From Bradyrhizobium nanningense (GTDB lineage: Bacteria > Pseudomonadota > Alphaproteobacteria > Rhizobiales > Xanthobacteraceae), in NCBI RefSeq assembly GCF_004114535.1, contig NZ_LBJC01000033.1, positions 535,012 through 599,011 on the forward strand: DNA of 64,000 bases, in the 5' to 3' direction. This document shows, piece by piece, positions 61,397 through 64,000 of this stretch. The position numbers and the translations under genes are program-made. A model generated the notes under the pieces. The model worked only from the letters and a program-made list of their open reading frames with translations, was not told where the DNA came from and ran no database searches. Each line of letters begins with the position of its first letter. Position 1 is the stretch's first letter.

Positions 61397-61906
61397 TTGT
61401 CAGAAATCGACCCGACCGACCACGCGCTGGCGACCATCGCCAGTATCCTGGAGAACCCCGAGCCCGTTCTGGTCATTCGCAAGACCGAGACCGAGATCGT
61501 GATGGCTGGAGAGCGCGAGCACGTGGACTCCGACGAGCATCGGGTCGTGGACGAATATCCGGCTGTCGAAGAGCATCCGTCACTGGAAGAGCATCCGGTG
61601 GTCGAAGAGCAGCCGCTGGTGCCGGATCACACCGATGCCGACGGCTACAGCAAGGTCGGGCCCGGCCCCATGGTGGCGATCCGTCTCAAATGGACGGTCC
61701 ATCGCGGCGATGACGGCCAGTACTACGTCCACGAGACCATCGGCGAACAATCCGCGCCCGTGGTCAGCGGTCCCATGACGAGCGAGGCCGCGGTGCATTT
61801 CGTCGACGTCCAGGAGGACGAGGCGCAGAAGCGCTTCGAGCTGCTGCGCAGCGAGATCGCCGGCCGCAGCTCGCTCGCCGATTACGAGCGCAAGGGCGAA
61901 GCCTGA
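61397..61906 (+). CDS. Hypothetical protein with acidic hexapeptide repeats
   Basis: The start is TTG 61397, preceded by GGAGGATGGAGCC. The 169-residue product has an acidic middle with four tandem 6-residue units (VDEYPA, VEEHPS, LEEHPV, VEEQPL), then a domain with MVAIRLKWTVHRGDDGQYY and SEAAVHFVDVQEDEAQKRF. It is soluble and unidentified. The 18-bp DNA repeat suggests slippage growth. The C-terminal part resembles small conserved proteins of this group. Confidence 0.6.
   Translation: MSEIDPTDHALATIASILENPEPVLVIRKTETEIVMAGEREHVDSDEHRVVDEYPAVEEHPSLEEHPVVEEQPLVPDHTDADGYSKVGPGPMVAIRLKWTVHRGDDGQYYVHETIGEQSAPVVSGPMTSEAAVHFVDVQEDEAQKRFELLRSEIAGRSSLADYERKGEA
61547..61618 (+). repeat. Four tandem 18-bp units inside the hypothetical gene
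   Basis: Units such as GTCGAAGAGCATCCGTCA, CTGGAAGAGCATCCGGTG and GTCGAAGAGCAGCCGCTG follow each other in frame. Variation is mostly at single positions, which suggests an expandable coding repeat. Confidence 0.75.
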
Positions 61907-61939
61907 AGCGCGATCATCGCGCCTCAGGCTATTGTTTGA

Positions 61940-61989
61940 GCATGATCTCTCCGGAAAACCGCTTCGCACTTGTCCGGATCATGCTTTAG
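61940..61989. repeat. Dispersed intergenic repeat, copy 2 (hairpin-forming)
   Basis: This 50-nt element is nearly identical to 22071-22120. The ends GCATGATC and GGATCATGC are inverted and can pair through CCGG. It lies between the hypothetical gene and the DUF1993 gene and overlaps the 3' end of the latter. Confidence 0.75.
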
Positions 61990-62501
61990 CGTTCGCGCGG
62001 GCCAAGAAAGTCCCGCTTCACCAATTCGACGCCTGCGTGCCGCAACAGGTCGTAGGCGGTCGTGACGTGGAAGAAGAACTGCGGGACGCTGAATGTCAGC
62101 AGTAGCGTCCGCCCGGTGAAGGGCAGCTCGGTCCCGTTCTTCAGCTTGAAGAAGACATTGCGCTCCGCCGCCGCGTCGATCTGTGCGCGCGGCAGGCTTT
62201 CGATGAACTCGATCGATGTCGCGATGCGCGCCTGGAGCCCGGCCATGTCGTGCTCCAGCGCGGGCAGCGCCACCGGCTCGCAGCCTGCCAGCAGGGCCGG
62301 CGCGACAGTGGCGTGGCGGCAGGCCTCGCCGACCTGCTGTGCCAAATCGTACATGTTCGGCGCGAGCCGCATGCCGAGCAGGACCGCCGGGTTGAACTTG
62401 CGGGCCTCCGCATAGGCGACGCCCTTGTCGAGCAGCGCGGAGAGGTTGCGCAAGTACGGCACGAACAGGCCAGCCGAGGCCTCGTACATCGAGATCGTCA
62501 C
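61986..62501 (-). CDS. DUF1993 family protein
   Basis: From GTG 62501 (AAAGGA 8 nt upstream) the product is 171 residues and begins MTISMYEASAGLFVPYL. It goes on with NLSALLDKGVAYAEARKFNP and RTLLLTFSVPQFFFHVTTAYDLL. This matches DUF1993, a helical-bundle family of the DinB/YfiT-like fold of unknown function. Longer frames reaching 62738 read through a divergent gene and are not real. It is divergent from the PheC-like gene. Confidence 0.82.
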   Translation of the reverse strand: MTISMYEASAGLFVPYLRNLSALLDKGVAYAEARKFNPAVLLGMRLAPNMYDLAQQVGEACRHATVAPALLAGCEPVALPALEHDMAGLQARIATSIEFIESLPRAQIDAAAERNVFFKLKNGTELPFTGRTLLLTFSVPQFFFHVTTAYDLLRHAGVELVKRDFLGPRER

Positions 62502-62604
62502 GTCGAGATTCCTTTCAATTCTACCTCGCCAGAAGCTCGCGTCTGGTCTAAATCCACGCCGTAAAGAGCTGCACAATGACAGCTCGCGCAGGGGTGGAGA
62601 AGAC

Positions 62605-63396
62605 ATGATCGTTCGAATGGCTGGTCGAATCTTGGCGGCTTTGGCCGTGGCGATGTTGGCAAATTTTTCGGCCCAAGCGCAACAGGCGCCCTCGCGGCTC
62701 GACGAGATCGTCAAGCGCGGCACCTTGCGGGTCGGCATGACCGGCGACTACAAGCCCTTCACCTATCTGGACAAGGCGACGCAACAGTTCAGCGGCTTCG
62801 ACGTCGACATGGCGCAGGCGCTCGGCAAGGCGCTCGGGGTCAAGGTCGAATTCGTTCCGACGGCCTGGCCGAAGCTGATGAAGGATTTCGAGGCCGACCA
62901 GTTCGACATCGCGATGGGCGGCGTCTCGGTCACGCTCGACCGGCAGAAGAAGGGCTTCTTCTCGACGCCGATCATGCGCGAGGGCAAGACGCCGATCGCC
63001 CGCTGCGCCGACGTCGGCAAGTACCAGAGCATCGCTGACATCGACAAGAAGGGCACCCGCGTGATCGTCAATCCCGGCGGCACCAACGAGCGCTTCGCGC
63101 GTGCCAACATCAAGGATGCCGAGATCACCGTCTTCCCCGACAACACCGTGATCTTCGACGAGATCGCCAAGGGCAATGCCGACCTGATGATGACGGACGC
63201 CTCCGAGACGCGCTACCAGCAGAAGCAGCACAGCGGCGTGCTCTGCGCCGTGCATCCGGAAAGACCGTTCGATTTCTCCGAGAAGGCCTACTGGCTCCAG
63301 CGCGACATGGCGCTGAAGGCCTTCGTCGACCAATGGTTGCACATTTCCGTGGAAGACGGCAGCTACAAGAAGATTTACGCCGCCTGGTTCGATTAG
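62605..63396 (+). CDS. pheC: Cyclohexadienyl dehydratase-like periplasmic protein
   Basis: From ATG 62605 (GGAG 5 nt upstream) the product is 263 residues with a Sec signal (LAALAVAMLANFSAQAQ). The mature part closely follows PheC of Pseudomonas: GTLRVGMTGDYKPFTY, FDVDMAQALGKALGVKVEF, FDIAMGGVSVTLDRQ, VIVNPGGTNERFARANIKDA, ADLMMTDASETRYQQ and AFVDQWLHI. PheC turns prephenate or arogenate into phenylpyruvate or phenylalanine in the periplasm and evolved from amino-acid receptors. A receptor role cannot be excluded. There is no transporter gene beside it, which favours the enzyme. Confidence 0.85.
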   Translation: MIVRMAGRILAALAVAMLANFSAQAQQAPSRLDEIVKRGTLRVGMTGDYKPFTYLDKATQQFSGFDVDMAQALGKALGVKVEFVPTAWPKLMKDFEADQFDIAMGGVSVTLDRQKKGFFSTPIMREGKTPIARCADVGKYQSIADIDKKGTRVIVNPGGTNERFARANIKDAEITVFPDNTVIFDEIAKGNADLMMTDASETRYQQKQHSGVLCAVHPERPFDFSEKAYWLQRDMALKAFVDQWLHISVEDGSYKKIYAAWFD

Positions 63397-63564
63397 AGCG
63401 TCGCGCGCCAAGAGGACGCGGTGACGCGAGAAGCTGGAATCCCGTTCCAATTGCGTTGGAACGGCGCTTCAGCCCGCGTCCTCCTGTCGCTGTCCCGGCC
63501 CAACTTTCGACCGGTCCCTCGCTTATTGAACCCGGAACCGCAGGACGGCGACTCATACCGTGAC

Positions 63565-63580
63565 AGTGATCTGGATCACT
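63565..63580. promoter_or_regulatory. CRP-like dyad upstream of the secreted Pro/Ala-rich gene
   Basis: AGTGATC-TG-GATCACT is a perfect 7+7 dyad and fits the GTGA-N6-TCAC core of CRP-family sites. It lies 60 nt before the start at 63641. It could be an activator or repressor site of a CRP/FNR-superfamily protein. Confidence 0.5.
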
Positions 63581-63640
63581 TTCTGCAATCGAACCGATGC
63601 GTAAGCGTCGGTGCGGGACCATCTGTTCAGGAGATGCGAA

Positions 63641-64000
63641 ATGAGGAAGCTGTTGGCCACGGCCGCATTCCTTTTGTTGGCGAGCACAGCTGCCCAGGCG
63701 CAGTACACCTTCGAATATGGCGGGCGCACCATCCGCATCGACCCCGACCGCGGCACGGTGCAGATCCCCGGCGTGTACGACAACACCGGCCAGGGCAACA
63801 AGGCGAAGAAGGCCAAGAAGAACGAGACGGCGCCGAGCCAGCAGCCGCCGCAGCAAGCCACGGTCGAGCCGCAAACGCCGGCCGCGCAGGCGCCTGCCCC
63901 TGCAGCCGTGGCGCCGCCGCCGGCAACCGCCAGCAACGCGCCGGCCGAGACGGCCGTGCTGCCGCCGCCCGCAGCACCGGCGCCTCCTCCAGCACCCGCG
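63641..64000 (+). CDS. Secreted Pro/Ala-rich protein (partial, 3' end off window)
   Basis: ATG 63641 has AGGAG 7 nt upstream. The visible 120 codons begin with a Sec signal (MRKLLATAAFLLLASTAAQA), then QYTFEYGGRTIRIDPDRGTV and a Lys-rich segment (NKAKKAKKNE). The last 60 codons are Pro, Ala and Gln-rich, as in proteins that span or decorate the cell wall. The 3' end is beyond the window, so any C-terminal domain is unknown. Confidence 0.7.
   Translation, partial: MRKLLATAAFLLLASTAAQAQYTFEYGGRTIRIDPDRGTVQIPGVYDNTGQGNKAKKAKKNETAPSQQPPQQATVEPQTPAAQAPAPAAVAPPPATASNAPAETAVLPPPAAPAPPPAPA

Noticed and set aside
1..64000. CRISPR arrays, insertion sequences, prophage, secondary-metabolite or defence systems
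   Set aside because: No regularly spaced repeats, transposase-like products, phage structural genes or known defence genes were seen.

Overview
The window is a stretch of GC-rich alphaproteobacterial chromosome. It most resembles Bradyrhizobium or a close relative in the Nitrobacteraceae. The basis is gene content recalled from memory, not a search: a Tat-type (clade I) nosRZDF cluster, TRAP and ABC uptake systems, an operon of the order rlpA / D,D-carboxypeptidase / tmk / holB / metG / tatD / metallo-hydrolase, and many small proteins of types known from this group. No rRNA, CRISPR array, prophage or insertion sequence was seen. One tRNA gene is present (tRNA-Ser, anticodon UGA).

Layout. 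1-6249 (minus): nitrous oxide reduction genes nosR, nosZ, nosD and the start of nosF, which runs off the left edge. 6430-8543: a ferritin-like diiron protein convergent with an M24 peptidase. 9023-13618 (plus): a TRAP uptake system with a fused small/large membrane subunit, followed by an acyl-CoA ligase; together they could import and activate a carboxylic acid. 13855-15225: an outer-membrane autotransporter-type protein. 15295-18208 (minus): a second TRAP system with separate subunits. 18389-27140 (minus): the housekeeping operon, interrupted on the opposite strand by a frameshifted epoxide hydrolase. The MetRS there carries a long Lys/Ala-rich, histone-H1-like N-terminal extension.

27.3-37.1 kb is a low-density accessory stretch. 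It holds microproteins, an ATP-synthase inhibitor (zeta) homologue, a PLD-VTT protein with an EEP phosphohydrolase, a coiled-coil gene with a broken partial copy 2 kb away, a truncated H-NS-like protein, the tRNA-Ser gene and two AT-rich patches. 37.4-45.8 kb (minus): ilvD and a peptide/oligosaccharide-type ABC importer with a TIM-barrel isomerase. 46.2-53.3 kb: a DUF1236 protein, a GrlR-like protein and an NAD-related group (pncA, a PhaC-like hydrolase, nadE), then glucokinase. 53.4-55.3 kb: small proteins, a single-domain response regulator and an LTxxQ/Spy-like periplasmic protein. 55.7-61.2 kb (plus): a sugar ABC importer with a D-2-hydroxyacid dehydrogenase, preceded by a strong inverted repeat. 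61.4-64 kb: a TTG-started protein with a short tandem repeat, a DUF1993 protein, a periplasmic cyclohexadienyl-dehydratase-like protein, and a secreted Pro/Ala-rich protein cut by the right edge.

The most unusual items are the H1-like tail on MetRS, the single-base frameshift that separates the epoxide hydrolase from its catalytic histidine, the partial duplication in the 32-35 kb region, the truncated H-NS-like protein, and several microproteins with good ribosome binding sites. No clearly new multi-gene system could be proven from sequence alone. The best candidates are the TRAP/acyl-CoA-ligase module and the accessory region at 32-37 kb.
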